Assembly (NCBI GenBank): GCA_944393045.1
Contig: CALXYT010000003.1
Location: forward strand, 35,437 to 99,436
Reading direction: 5' to 3'
DNA length: 64,000 nucleotides
DNA from: an uncultured Succinivibrionaceae bacterium
GTDB taxonomy: Bacteria > Pseudomonadota > Gammaproteobacteria > Enterobacterales > Succinivibrionaceae
The translations under genes and the position numbers were made by a program. The first letter of the stretch is position 1. Each line of letters opens with the position of its first letter. The notes below the pieces were generated by a model, which saw nothing but the letters and a program-made list of their open reading frames with translations, made no database searches and was not told where the DNA came from. Shown here in pieces: positions 21,425-30,937 of this stretch.

Positions 21425-24400
21425 TTACTTTTCGCTTAACTGTGCTTCAGCTAGTTTCTGTGCTTTTGGCTTGTATTTAGTAAAGTATCTCATAACAAGT
21501 ACGAAGAATACAGGAACGAAGAATATAGCCAATACAGTAGCTGAAAGCATACCACCGATAACGCAGATACCAATTTCATTTCTACCTGCTGCACCAGCAC
21601 CTGATGAAATTGCTAGAGGTAACACACCTAAGATAAATGCAAAAGATGTCATAAGAATAGGACGAAGTCTTATCTTAGCAGCTTCAATAACAGAGTTAGT
21701 TAAGCCATGACCCTTATCATAAAGTTCCTTGGCGAACTCAACAATCAATATTGCATTCTTAGCAGAAAGACCAACAGTGGTTAATAGACCTACTTGGAAG
21801 TATACATCATTTTCAAGTGGGTTAGTCCATGGGAATAACCAAGGACATTTCTGAGATAAGTATGCGGCCCCTACTGCACCAATGATACCTAGTGGTACAA
21901 CAAGCATTACTGAGAATGGAATACTCCAACTTTCATATAATGCAGCTAGACATAAGAATACGAATAATAAACTGATAGCATATAGTGGTGCTGCATGAGC
22001 ACTAGATTGCTTTTCTTGGAAAGAAACACCATTCCAAGCAATACTGTAGTTACCATCTAAATTATTAACGATTTCTTCCATGGCATCCATTGCCTGACCA
22101 GTTGATTTACCAGGAACTGCTTCACCGTTAATCTGTACAGCAGGAATACCATTAAATCTTTCTAGCTTTGGAGAACCATAGGTCCATTCAAGTGATGCAT
22201 ATGAAGAGAATGGAACCAGCTTGCCTTCACCATTACGAACATACCATTTATGAAAGTCCTGATCGTTCATACGGGAAGAAGCATCTGCTTGAATGTAAAC
22301 ACTCTTAACACGGTTGTTGTGAATGAAATCATCAACATTGTTTGACCCCCAAGCTGTTGAAAGAGTAGTGTTTATATCATTAATACTTACTCCTTGTGAT
22401 AGAGCCTGTTCGTAATCAATGTTTACTTTAAGCATGGTAGTATCATCCATACCATTAGCACGAACTTTGGTTACAAGGTCAGTGTATTTCCCTGATTGAG
22501 CAGTTTGAATCATCTTATTTCTTGCTTCAATTAGAGGAATATGGCCGTTTCTTTGCTGGTCTTGTAAGTAGAAGTCAAAGCCAGTAGCTGTCCCAAGCTC
22601 AGGTATTGCAGGAAGGTTGAAAGGAATTACTAACCCTTCTCTAATGCTTAATAGTCTTGGAGTAGCTCTTGCTAAAATATCTCTTACATGAGTTCCTTCA
22701 GTTTGACGCTGATTCCAGTGTTTAAGTTTAACGAATGCCATACCAGCATGTTGACCAGAACCAGCAAAAGAGAAGCCAGCAACAGTAAGTATAGATTCAA
22801 CAGTGTCTTCCTCTTCGTTGAGGAAGTATTTGGTCATCTGATCAAGAACTTTATTAGTTCTTTCAATAGTTGCTCCAGGTGGTAATTGAACCATTACCAT
22901 AAGAACACCTTGGTCTTCTTCTGGAAGGAATGACTTAGGTATTTCAGTGAACATAAAGCCAACTAGAACACAGATGCCTATATACATTGCTACATATAAA
23001 GCTATTGATTTTACAACGTACTGAACGAATCTAGCATATGTTTCTGAACAGAATTTAAAGCAATCATTGAAAGGCTTTAAAATAGTCTTTGACAGAATAC
23101 TATGTACTAGATCAATTACATAATTAGTTAGTTGTGAAAATCTGCCAATAATACCTTTGTAGTTCTTAACTTCAACTTCTTTACCTTTTAGAATGGTTGC
23201 ACAAAGAGCAGGAGTGAGAGTTAAAGCTACAAATACTGACAGTAACATAGCTGATACTATGGTAATAGAGAACTGTCGATAAATAACACCTGTTGAACCG
23301 CTAAAGAATGCCATAGGAATAAATACAGCAGAAAGAACCAAGGCGATACCGATCAATGCACCAGTAATCTGATCCATTGACTTTATAGTTGCCTCACGTG
23401 CTGATAGGCCTTCTTCTTCCATAATACGTTCAACGTTTTCAACTACAACTATAGCATCATCAACCAATAGACCTATAGCCAATACTAAGCCGAACATGGT
23501 AAGTGTATTTATTGAGAAGTTTAATGCTTCCATAATACCAAAGGTACCAAGTAAAACTACAGGAACAGCAATGGTAGGTATTATTGTCGCACGAATATTC
23601 TGTAAGAATAGATACATTACTATGAATACTAAGACAATAGCTTCAAAGAGGGTATCAACCACCTCACCAATAGATTCAACAATGAATGGTGTTGTATCGA
23701 ATGGAATAACTGTTTTCATGCCTTGAGGGAAGTACTTAGCTAAACGAGCTACTTCTTCATTTACACGCTGGGCTGTACCAAGAGCATTAGCACCAGATGC
23801 AAGACGGATTGCAATACCAGTGGATGGTTTACCGTTAAATTCACTATTGAAGTTATAGTTTTCATTACCTAATTCAATTTTAGCAACATCTTTTAAGTGA
23901 ACTTTAGTACCATCTTCATTCATACGAACTACAATGTTTTCAAATTCTTCAATAGATGTTAAACGAGATTGACCTGCAATAGTATAAGTATATACCTGAC
24001 CATTAGTTGCAGGAGCAGCACCTAAAGAACCATAAGCTATTTGAGCGTTTTGAGCTTGGATAGCTGCAATAACTTCAGAAACAGTTAAATTAACATTATT
24101 GAGTTTATCAGGGTCAATCCAAATACGCATTGAGTATTCTGAACCGAATACCATTGCATCACCCACACCTGTAATACGGCTTATTGGTTCAAGCATAACT
24201 GAGTTTGCGTAATCAGATAAGTCAATTTGGGTATGAGCTGGGTTATCAGAAACAAGACCTATTACCATTAAGAAGCTATTGGTACTCTTTTTAACGTCAA
24301 TACCTTGTTGTTGTACTATGGTAGGTAATTGTGACTGACATTGCTGGAGCTTATTTTGTACTTGTACCTGGGCAATATCTGGATTGGTACCTGGTTCAAA

Positions 24401-24679
24401 GGTAATACTGATTTCTGATTGACCATATGAATCTGATGTTGAGTTCATATACATATAGCCATCAAGCCCAATCATATTTTGTTCAATAATCTTGGTTACA
24501 GTATCTTCTACAGTTTGCGCATTTGCACCAGGATATGTAGCTCTAATAGATACTGCTGGTGGCGCAATTGTAGGGTATTGCGATACTGGAAGTATTGTTA
24601 TACATAACAAACCTAACAGCATGATAACTATGGCAATTACCCATGCAAATATAGGTCTGTTTATAAAGAAACGAGCCAT
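21425..24679 (-). CDS. acrB: RND multidrug efflux transporter, AcrB/MexB type
   Basis: This inner-membrane proton/drug antiporter (HAE-1 family) forms a tripartite pump with the adjacent AcrA-like fusion protein and a TolC-type channel not present in this window. The 1084-residue length is slightly above E. coli AcrB (1049). The N terminus [20 protein letters not shown], the porter motif [22 protein letters not shown] stretch ([18 protein letters not shown]), and TM4 [20 protein letters not shown] with the two proton-relay aspartates near residue 410 are seen. It starts 10 bases after acrA, so the two are co-transcribed. Substrates cannot be deduced. Confidence 0.95.
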   Translation of the reverse strand: MARFFINRPIFAWVIAIVIMLLGLLCITILPVSQYPTIAPPAVSIRATYPGANAQTVEDTVTKIIEQNMIGLDGYMYMNSTSDSYGQSEISITFEPGTNPDIAQVQVQNKLQQCQSQLPTIVQQQGIDVKKSTNSFLMVIGLVSDNPAHTQIDLSDYANSVMLEPISRITGVGDAMVFGSEYSMRIWIDPDKLNNVNLTVSEVIAAIQAQNAQIAYGSLGAAPATNGQVYTYTIAGQSRLTSIEEFENIVVRMNEDGTKVHLKDVAKIELGNENYNFNSEFNGKPSTGIAIRLASGANALGTAQRVNEEVARLAKYFPQGMKTVIPFDTTPFIVESIGEVVDTLFEAIVLVFIVMYLFLQNIRATIIPTIAVPVVLLGTFGIMEALNFSINTLTMFGLVLAIGLLVDDAIVVVENVERIMEEEGLSAREATIKSMDQITGALIGIALVLSAVFIPMAFFSGSTGVIYRQFSITIVSAMLLSVFVALTLTPALCATILKGKEVEVKNYKGIIGRFSQLTNYVIDLVHSILSKTILKPFNDCFKFCSETYARFVQYVVKSIALYVAMYIGICVLVGFMFTEIPKSFLPEEDQGVLMVMVQLPPGATIERTNKVLDQMTKYFLNEEEDTVESILTVAGFSFAGSGQHAGMAFVKLKHWNQRQTEGTHVRDILARATPRLLSIREGLVIPFNLPAIPELGTATGFDFYLQDQQRNGHIPLIEARNKMIQTAQSGKYTDLVTKVRANGMDDTTMLKVNIDYEQALSQGVSINDINTTLSTAWGSNNVDDFIHNNRVKSVYIQADASSRMNDQDFHKWYVRNGEGKLVPFSSYASLEWTYGSPKLERFNGIPAVQINGEAVPGKSTGQAMDAMEEIVNNLDGNYSIAWNGVSFQEKQSSAHAAPLYAISLLFVFLCLAALYESWSIPFSVMLVVPLGIIGAVGAAYLSQKCPWLFPWTNPLENDVYFQVGLLTTVGLSAKNAILIVEFAKELYDKGHGLTNSVIEAAKIRLRPILMTSFAFILGVLPLAISSGAGAAGRNEIGICVIGGMLSATVLAIFFVPVFFVLVMRYFTKYKPKAQKLAEAQLSEK

Positions 24680-24689
24680 TTACTACCTC

Positions 24690-25889
24690 TTACTTCTTGT
24701 TGTTAGTACTAGGAGCTTTATCAGCATAGATAGGTGTTATAGGTACACCAGGACCAATTTTTTGAAGGTTAGTAGTGATAATTTCATCACCAGCATTTAT
24801 ACCGCTAGAAATAATATAGTTATTACCTATTTCACCGGCAGTTTCAACCATGTTTAACCCAACACAAGTAGCAACATTTGGAGGACAATTCTTTTTAGAA
24901 ACAGTGTATACAATGGTTGAACCATTTGTTTGACGAAGTAAAGCAATCTGGGGAATTACTACTGCGTCTTTCTTCACGCCTTCATTTATTTTTGCCTTGA
25001 TGTACATGCCAGGTAAAAGAAGTTTATTTGGATTTGGTACTGATAAACGAGTAATGATCATACCAGTGCTTGGATCAACATTAACTTCTGAGAATTCTTG
25101 TTTACCTTTTTGGGCAAATACAGAACCATCTTCAAAGTAAATTTCAGCATTTTTTTCAGTATTAGGGATAAATTTACCTTGAATAATGTCTTGTTGTTGC
25201 TGAAGGTGTGCATTGGCACTTTTACCAAGGTCGATATACATAGGATCTAGCTGTTGAATTGTTGCTAGTGCATTTGCCTGTCCATTAGTAACTAAAGCCC
25301 CTTCTGTAACACTAGAACGACCAATGATTCCTGAAATTGGAGCATAAACTTTAGTGTATGCAAGATTAATTTGAGCTGTTTTAACATTAGCCTCAGCAGA
25401 AAGAATTGATGCCTTAGCAGTTAAATAGTTTGCTTGGGCATCATCGTAATCTTGCTGGCTAATTGCTTTAGTCTTAATTAGTTGTGAGTAACGATCATAG
25501 CGAAGTTTTGTAGTATAGAGAGTTGCCTTAGCGCTTTCTAGTTGTGCTTTAGCACTTTCAAGTTGTGCTTGATAAAGGGCTGGATCAATTTGATATAATT
25601 GCTGCCCTTCTTTAACCTCAGAACCTTCGGTAAACATTCTTTTTAGAATAATACCAGTTACTTGAGGTCTGACTTCAGCATTTTTAACTGATACTGTGCG
25701 TCCTATAAGAGTAGAGGTAACATCAACATCCATAGTTTTAGCAAGTTGTACGTCTACTGGTAACCCCCCTTTCATTGCAGGATTATTTTGATTAGCCTGC
25801 TCATCTGAACCACCACAACCAGTAAGTCCTAATGAAAAGGATGCTAAACAAGCAATGTAAAATTTCAATAAGAACGAATTTCTTCGCAT
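24690..25889 (-). CDS. acrA: RND efflux periplasmic adaptor, AcrA/MexA type lipoprotein
   Basis: This membrane-fusion protein links the AcrB-type transporter with the outer-membrane channel. The N terminus has a lipoprotein signal with lipobox LTGC (SLGLTGCGGSD). Barrel-sandwich hybrid and coiled-coil regions are seen in YQIDPALYQAQLESAKAQLE and the Ala/Lys-rich helix that follows, then YAPISGIIGRSSVTEGALV. The open frame extends upstream to 25931, but the ATG at 25889 gives the canonical signal peptide and has GGAG upstream, whereas 25931 has no ribosome site. 399 residues, normal for the family. Confidence 0.94.
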   Translation of the reverse strand: MRRNSFLLKFYIACLASFSLGLTGCGGSDEQANQNNPAMKGGLPVDVQLAKTMDVDVTSTLIGRTVSVKNAEVRPQVTGIILKRMFTEGSEVKEGQQLYQIDPALYQAQLESAKAQLESAKATLYTTKLRYDRYSQLIKTKAISQQDYDDAQANYLTAKASILSAEANVKTAQINLAYTKVYAPISGIIGRSSVTEGALVTNGQANALATIQQLDPMYIDLGKSANAHLQQQQDIIQGKFIPNTEKNAEIYFEDGSVFAQKGKQEFSEVNVDPSTGMIITRLSVPNPNKLLLPGMYIKAKINEGVKKDAVVIPQIALLRQTNGSTIVYTVSKKNCPPNVATCVGLNMVETAGEIGNNYIISSGINAGDEIITTNLQKIGPGVPITPIYADKAPSTNNKK

Positions 25890-26015
25890 TTGAATTACTC
25901 CAAATTTAAGATAAAACTTTGATAGGTTCATTATAACTCATATGAGAAAAATATTGTTATAAACTAGAGATAAATATATCTGCATTTTATTTAACAAGTA
26001 ATTTTAAAACATTAA

Positions 26016-26032
26016 ATACATTCGTGTATGTA
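26016..26032. promoter_or_regulatory. AcrR-like operator 1
   Basis: TACAT-TCGTGT-ATGTA (26017-26032) is an inverted repeat in the divergent acrA/acrR promoter region, similar to the E. coli AcrR operator TACATACATTTGTGAATGTA. Confidence 0.6.
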
Positions 26033-26062
26033 AAAAAATAGTTTTTTTTAAATAAAGATATT

Positions 26063-26084
26063 TACATACATACATGAATGTATA
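26063..26084. promoter_or_regulatory. AcrR-like operator 2
   Basis: ATACAT-GA-ATGTAT (26070-26083) is a perfect inverted repeat extended by a further TACATAC on the left. It closely resembles the known AcrR operator and lies 104 bases before acrR. Confidence 0.7.
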
Positions 26085-26187
26085 ATAATAAATTTTAGAA
26101 ACTTTTCAAGAAATTTTTCAGCAAAATTTAAAAGTATAATGTTTTGCATATCACTAATATTTTGAATTTAGTTTAGTAGGATGCTTT

Positions 26188-26820
26188 ATGGTAAGAAGAA
26201 CTCGAGAAGATGCACAACGAACTAAAGAAACCATTTTGAATGTTGCAAAAGAGTTGTTTTGTCGTAATGGTTATGATCGCACTAATCTTTGCGATATAGC
26301 GACTGAAGCTGGAGTTACAAGAGGAGCTGTTTATTGGCATTTTACCAATAAGGACACCTTGTTTATCGAATTATGGAAAAACTTATGTAAAGGTGAAGCT
26401 TTTGATGATTTAATCAAAAAGTGTAAATCTAAAGAAGGTAAAGCCATTGATCATCTCAGAGATATAATCGTTTCTTTAGTAAGGGTTTTGTCTGATGAAC
26501 AATCAGTATCTTTATTTAGATTAGTATATGCTCTTATTAGAGGTGTGCAAGGTTCTACTAGAATTAGAGTAATGCTTGAGGATTTTCATAATGAATTAAA
26601 TGGGGTTATGCTTCTTTGTATTAAAGATGCTATAGCCCAGAATGATTTACCCAAAGATGTAGAACCTGTAGTTGCTTGTAATTATTTAAGTGCAACATTA
26701 AATGGCTATATTTCTTTAAAAGTTCATAAAAATAATAATGATTTTAGTCACTATCATGAATTTATAGCTGATCTTTTAATAAGCAACTTAGCAAAATTTA
26801 CTTTAGATAATATTAAGTAG
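26188..26820 (+). CDS. acrR: TetR-family repressor, AcrR/TtgR type
   Basis: The 210-residue protein has the TetR N-terminal helix-turn-helix: TKETILNVAKELFCRNGYDR, then LCDIATEAGVTRGAVYWHFT with recognition helix GVTRGAVYWHF (about residues 43-53). The C-terminal half is the helical ligand-binding domain. Divergent orientation to acrAB and two palindromes in between indicate that it represses acrAB and itself, relieved by drug-like ligands, as known for AcrR and TtgR. Confidence 0.9.
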   Translation: MVRRTREDAQRTKETILNVAKELFCRNGYDRTNLCDIATEAGVTRGAVYWHFTNKDTLFIELWKNLCKGEAFDDLIKKCKSKEGKAIDHLRDIIVSLVRVLSDEQSVSLFRLVYALIRGVQGSTRIRVMLEDFHNELNGVMLLCIKDAIAQNDLPKDVEPVVACNYLSATLNGYISLKVHKNNNDFSHYHEFIADLLISNLAKFTLDNIK

Positions 26821-27412
26821 TATGTGATTTTAATAAATATTATTAAGTTTTTAATATTTTTTATTAAAATGTAAATAAAAAGTTCTTGTTTTAAAAGTGA
26901 GAGTTTTTATATATAAGTTTTTTATGTTTTAGTAGTTTTTTAACAAAATGAAGTAAATTAAAAAAACATGGTAGGAATTTACAAGAGTATTGGTTAATTC
27001 ATCTTAGCTATGAGAATAGCTAAGACAAAAACTTGTGTTAGCTGATAACAACTGCTATTATTTAAGTGTATAGTTTGGTAGTGGCTTAAGATGTAACTAC
27101 CTCATGCTATTAAGTAATTTAGATGTTAAATATATAATTAAGACTTTATGGTATATAAGGTTTTATATAATTTAACTCTAAAGAAAGGGGTAAATTGGTT
27201 AATATGCAAATACTAGAGCATGAGTGCAAGTATTAACATATTACAAGTTAATTAAGAAGTTTGAGTTAAAAATTTACTTATTAAACTTAAAAAGATTTTT
27301 TAAGCTTTACTTATAGTAATAAGCTTTATTTAAGAATCTTTAGAAGTTATAAAAAATTATTAATTCATGCAATAAAATGTATACTTAATTATTATTGAAA
27401 AAGAAAAATATT
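26821..27412. other. Long leader/intergenic region before ompA
   Basis: No gene is seen in 592 bases. CTTAGCTAT (27003-27011) and ATAGCTAAG (27016-27024) form a perfect 9-bp stem with a 4-base loop, without a T-run. The rest is AT-rich and may hold the ompA promoter and a long 5' leader. Confidence 0.4.
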
Positions 27413-28435
27413 ATGAAGAGAACATTATTATCTTTAGTTGTGTTAAGCACAATGTTTGCTTCATCTGCTGTATTAGCAGCTGAAGAGGGAACCGCTTACT
27501 TTGGTATAAAAGCTGGTTATGGTCATTTAGAAACTGATTCTCATAGAAGAGCTGATAATATTACACCTGATGATAAGGACTTCGTTACTGGTGGTGCTTA
27601 TGTTGGTTATAACATTACTTCTTTCTTAGGTGTTGAAGCTGGTTATGATTATTTAGGTTCATATTCTTACAAGTTAAATAATAAGAGCTATGACAAAAAT
27701 CTTCATGGTGCTGAATTTGCCGCTTTAATTGGTATTCCATTTAATAAGACTGATGATGTGTTCTTTAAATTAGGTGGTTTATTATCCACTGTTAACGATG
27801 ATTTACATGATTCGTCAGCTACCAAGCTTGCTCCGTTAGTAGGTATTGGTACACGTGTTGCTTTAACTGACCTACTTGGTTTACGTTTAGAATATCAGTA
27901 TGCTCACAAAGTTGCTGATATTGAAGATTATGGCTATGCTCCTGATTTACACAATGTAAATTTAGGTCTTGAGTTTAGATTTGGTGGCGCAGAAGAGGCT
28001 CCAACACCAAAGGCTGAACCTGCTCCAACTCCAAAAATTGTTGAACGTTCTGTAACATTAGATTCTACAGCATTGTTTAATTTTGGTAAGGCCTCTTTAA
28101 CTGAACAAGCTAAATTAAGCCTAAAGGGTGTTGCTACTGAAGTTTCTGGATATAATTTAAAAGACATGTCAGTAGTTGTTGAAGGTCATACAGACCGTAT
28201 TGGTTCTGCTAGTTCAAATCAGAAACTTTCTGATAAACGTTCACAGGCAGTTGCTAGTGAATTAGTTGCACAAGGCATTAACTCATCATCAATCAAGGCT
28301 GTTGGTTATGGTGAAACAAAGCCTGTGACTGGAAATAAGTGTGATTCATTAAAGGGGCAGAAGTTAGTAAATTGCTTAGCTCCTGATCGTAGAGTAGAAA
28401 TTAAAGTTTCTGGTGTACAGGAAGTAACTGAGTAA
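27413..28435 (+). CDS. ompA: OmpA-family outer membrane protein
   Basis: The product of 340 residues starts with a signal peptide (MKRTLLSLVVLSTMFASSAV, cleavage at VLA-AEEG). The first half is an eight-strand beta-barrel with alternating aromatic strands (FGIKAGYGHLE, AYVGYNITSFLGVEAGYDY, LRLEYQYAHK). A Pro/Ala-rich linker (EEAPTPKAEPAPTPK) leads to the OmpA C-terminal peptidoglycan-binding domain with VVEGHTDRIGS and NQKLSDKRSQAV. A paired cysteine segment NKCDSLKGQKLVNCLAPDRR matches enteric OmpA. The frame is open to a TTG at 27395; the ATG at 27413 is chosen because it starts the signal peptide and has an A/G-rich site upstream. Confidence 0.93.
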   Translation: MKRTLLSLVVLSTMFASSAVLAAEEGTAYFGIKAGYGHLETDSHRRADNITPDDKDFVTGGAYVGYNITSFLGVEAGYDYLGSYSYKLNNKSYDKNLHGAEFAALIGIPFNKTDDVFFKLGGLLSTVNDDLHDSSATKLAPLVGIGTRVALTDLLGLRLEYQYAHKVADIEDYGYAPDLHNVNLGLEFRFGGAEEAPTPKAEPAPTPKIVERSVTLDSTALFNFGKASLTEQAKLSLKGVATEVSGYNLKDMSVVVEGHTDRIGSASSNQKLSDKRSQAVASELVAQGINSSSIKAVGYGETKPVTGNKCDSLKGQKLVNCLAPDRRVEIKVSGVQEVTE

Positions 28436-28464
28436 TAGTACACTATTCATAAAGTAAAATATAG

Positions 28465-28493
28465 AGACCTAGTTTTATTGCTAGGTCTTTTTT
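28465..28493 (+). terminator. Intrinsic terminator of ompA
   Basis: AGACCTAG (28465-28472) and CTAGGTCT (28481-28488) form an 8-bp stem followed by a T-run. Confidence 0.92.
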
Positions 28494-28582
28494 ATTAATA
28501 AAAGTAATGTATAGTAGCTAAAGAAGTTAGAATATTCTATAACTAAAAGATAAAGATGAATTTTTAGAGGGAGAACATAAAG

Positions 28583-29509
28583 ATGCAAAAGACTTTATTT
28601 GAGGAGTTTATTAAATATCGAGCCGTTATTTTATGTTGGCCTTTTGGTGATTCATTTCATAATATAATCGATACCCAAAAATCATTTGCTCGTTTAGTGA
28701 TGTCGTTATCTGTGGCAGCTCCTGTGTTTATTTATGTTACTAATGAAGAATATGATAAGGCATATTACTTACTACCAAAGCATATAAACTTTATAAAAGT
28801 TGATGATGATTTTGTTTTTTTAGGTAGAGAATTTTTAATAACAGCTAATGATTTAGTAAAACCTGCAATAGGTGTTAATAACTTATATTTAACGCATAGT
28901 AAAAAAGCAGGAATTGTTAATATCTTTAATAGAGTGTTATTAGATTTTGTTAAAGTAGAAGGTGATTTTAAAAGTTCGTCATTTTTTATCCCAAGTAATG
29001 GCTTTTCATATAACGGATTAGATACTTTAATTGTGAGTAAAGCAAGTTTAGCTACTTACAATATTTCGTTAAATGATTTAGAAAATCTCCCTGGAATAAC
29101 AAAGTTAATGGTACTTGAGCAAAATTCTATTGAACCTATTGCGAAATTTATTAATCAAGATACTATAATTTTGCATCAAGAAACTCAGGATGGCCTAAAT
29201 TATCAGGAGTATAAAGATATAGTCTCATATGTACTGCGTATAGCAAAACTTGAGCATTTTGAGGTGATAAGTATTCCTGCAAGTGGTAAATTTAACGCAA
29301 CTAAAAATCAACTATTTTCTTATACAAGTATTATGCAATTAAATGAAATTGTTATAGTTCCTTTATTAGATCCTTCATTAGATAATGAAATTTTGCAACT
29401 ATATACCTCAATTTTTAAAGAGCAAAGTGTAATAGGGGTTGAAGCTCTTGATTTACTAATTGGGGGTGGAAGTTTAAGAGATTATTCCTTAAGAGTTCCT
29501 AAGCTTTAA
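28583..29509 (+). CDS. Agmatine/peptidyl-arginine deiminase-like protein without catalytic residues
   Basis: The 308-residue protein follows the layout of the agmatine deiminase family: RAVILCWPFGDSF near the start (family: tWmaWP), FFIPSNGFSYNGLDTLIVSK (family: EGGs...dG.GTllt), IEPIAKFINQDTIIL (family: GHiDniaRFv..dtiL), and the end LIGGGSLRDYSL (family: llGGGniHCiTqq). In each block the catalytic or substrate residues differ: the His of GHxD is Ser or Ile, and the nucleophilic Cys after GGG is Asp. It is probably an inactive paralogue with a binding or regulatory role. A clear GGGAG site precedes the ATG. The fold call is by motif comparison from memory. Confidence 0.55.
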   Translation: MQKTLFEEFIKYRAVILCWPFGDSFHNIIDTQKSFARLVMSLSVAAPVFIYVTNEEYDKAYYLLPKHINFIKVDDDFVFLGREFLITANDLVKPAIGVNNLYLTHSKKAGIVNIFNRVLLDFVKVEGDFKSSSFFIPSNGFSYNGLDTLIVSKASLATYNISLNDLENLPGITKLMVLEQNSIEPIAKFINQDTIILHQETQDGLNYQEYKDIVSYVLRIAKLEHFEVISIPASGKFNATKNQLFSYTSIMQLNEIVIVPLLDPSLDNEILQLYTSIFKEQSVIGVEALDLLIGGGSLRDYSLRVPKL

Positions 29510-29548
29510 TACTTCTTTAAGAGAGCAAAAAAGGTAGATGTTAGTAAG

Positions 29549-29589
29549 AATTGGATAATTAACCAGGTATGAATTAATTATCCAATTTT
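29549..29589. terminator. Bidirectional terminator between convergent genes
   Basis: AATTGGATAATTAA (29549-29562) and TTAATTATCCAATT (29574-29587) form a perfect 14-bp stem, with T-rich flank on the + side. It separates the deiminase-like gene from cobW. Confidence 0.85.
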
Positions 29590-29597
29590 GCTATTTG

Positions 29598-30644
29598 TTA
29601 ATAGTCAATTGTAGTTATAGTTGATTTTAAGATTGTTTCTGCCTGTTCAGCAATTTTTGGAGAACATATTACTACCATTATAGAAAATGGTTCTTTATCT
29701 CCCCAATCAGCCAAATTAGAGATAGGGTAACATTCTCCGCAAACACCATGAATTACAAAAGGATAACCTTCTCCAAAATCAAAAATCCCTTTCATTCTGA
29801 GAATTGCTGTTCCAAAATGTAAGTTAAGTGCCTGAAAAGCGTTAATCACAGAGATTCTACTAAGAGGTTTATCAAAGGAAATTGATACTGTTTGATAAGT
29901 AGAATGAGTTGGAAGTTTGGTGTAAATAGAGCTTGTTTGAACAGGTTTAAAGCTACTTGCTAATTTAAATTCTTTTCGTTTAGCGTTAATCCAGCTCATA
30001 ATAGTTTTTAGGTCTTTTGGGGTGTTATAGATATCAAAATGAACGAAGGCATCTATAGGAGCTGAGTTAATATTAGCAGTATATATTTCAGCTGAAGGAT
30101 TTAATTCCTGAGCTGTATTTTTAATGAGCTCTAATTGCTCAGGTGTTATTAAATCTTCTTTGGTAATAATTATTTTATCTGCTAAGGCAATTTGTTTAAC
30201 TGATTCATAGTTATTTGCTAATTCCTTTGAGGCATTTACACCATCGACAACGGTAATGGTACCAGCAAAATTATATGATATATCAGTGGTCATAAAATCA
30301 AAAATTAAGCTTATGATTGGCGCAGGATCTGCGATACCAGTAGATTCGATAATTACTTTATTAAAAGATAATTCGCCAAGCTGAAGTTGGTTAATTAGGA
30401 ATTCAAGAGTTTGTGCCAAACTATCCTGAACAGAACAACAAATACAACCTGAATCTAATAGCACTACTGGATTTTCAGTGTTGATAAGTTTGTCATCAAT
30501 TCCCACTTCTCCAACTTCGTTAATAATGAGAACTGTGCCCTTCATAGAAGGATCTTGAATTATTTTATTTAATAATGTAGTTTTACCACTTCCTAAAAAT
30601 CCTGTTAGTAGTTGAATAGGAATTTGCTGAGATTGTTTAACCAT
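29598..30644 (-). CDS. CobW/YjiA-family GTPase (G3E, metal chaperone type)
   Basis: The 348-residue protein has a P-loop LLTGFLGSGKTTLLNKII (about residues 12-29), the metal-binding CxCC motif DSGCICCSVQDSL (about residues 64-76), the ESTGIADPAPI switch region and ITKEDL as the NKxD-like box. A CobW C-terminal domain follows with extra cysteine-rich HGVCGECYPI. Such GTPases deliver zinc or other metals to enzymes; the metal here is unknown. It is the last gene of a minus-strand run after spoT, the PldB-like gene and a small acidic gene. Confidence 0.88.
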   Translation of the reverse strand: MVKQSQQIPIQLLTGFLGSGKTTLLNKIIQDPSMKGTVLIINEVGEVGIDDKLINTENPVVLLDSGCICCSVQDSLAQTLEFLINQLQLGELSFNKVIIESTGIADPAPIISLIFDFMTTDISYNFAGTITVVDGVNASKELANNYESVKQIALADKIIITKEDLITPEQLELIKNTAQELNPSAEIYTANINSAPIDAFVHFDIYNTPKDLKTIMSWINAKRKEFKLASSFKPVQTSSIYTKLPTHSTYQTVSISFDKPLSRISVINAFQALNLHFGTAILRMKGIFDFGEGYPFVIHGVCGECYPISNLADWGDKEPFSIMVVICSPKIAEQAETILKSTITTIDY

Positions 30645-30688
30645 GATTAAACCTTTTTAATGTAGTAAAATTGATATAGTAATCGTTA

Positions 30689-30922
30689 TTATTCATCATC
30701 TGTTTCAAAAGGTGAGTAATCAAAATCATCTTTGAAACGATATTCACCATCTTGGACATCGCCGTTAATATCTAATGGCAAGCCATCTTCATTAAAGATG
30801 GTGTTTTGTTCCCATTGACCATTTTCATCAGTATAATAAAAAATTTCCTGATTTTCTTGATTATCATAATTATCATTATCATCATATTGGTCAATGTAAG
30901 AGTCATTATTAAATTGCTTCAT
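30689..30922 (-). CDS. Small, highly acidic Asp/Asn-rich protein, unknown function
   Basis: 77 residues with a strongly negative, low-complexity N-terminal half (YIDQYDDNDNYDNQENQE) and an acidic C terminus ending in ETDDE. It has no cysteine, no signal peptide and no membrane segment. It is 44 bases before cobW and 15 bases after the PldB-like gene, so it is probably translated from the same mRNA. Not recognised. The acidic composition would suit a metal- or cation-binding or protein-binding partner, but this is a guess. Confidence 0.6.
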   Translation of the reverse strand: MKQFNNDSYIDQYDDNDNYDNQENQEIFYYTDENGQWEQNTIFNEDGLPLDINGDVQDGEYRFKDDFDYSPFETDDE

Positions 30923-30937
30923 TTTTTGCCTACTGTA

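Noticed and set aside
24492..24857. 121-codon plus-strand frame over the acrA/acrB junction
   Set aside because: Shadow frame opposite two well-supported genes.
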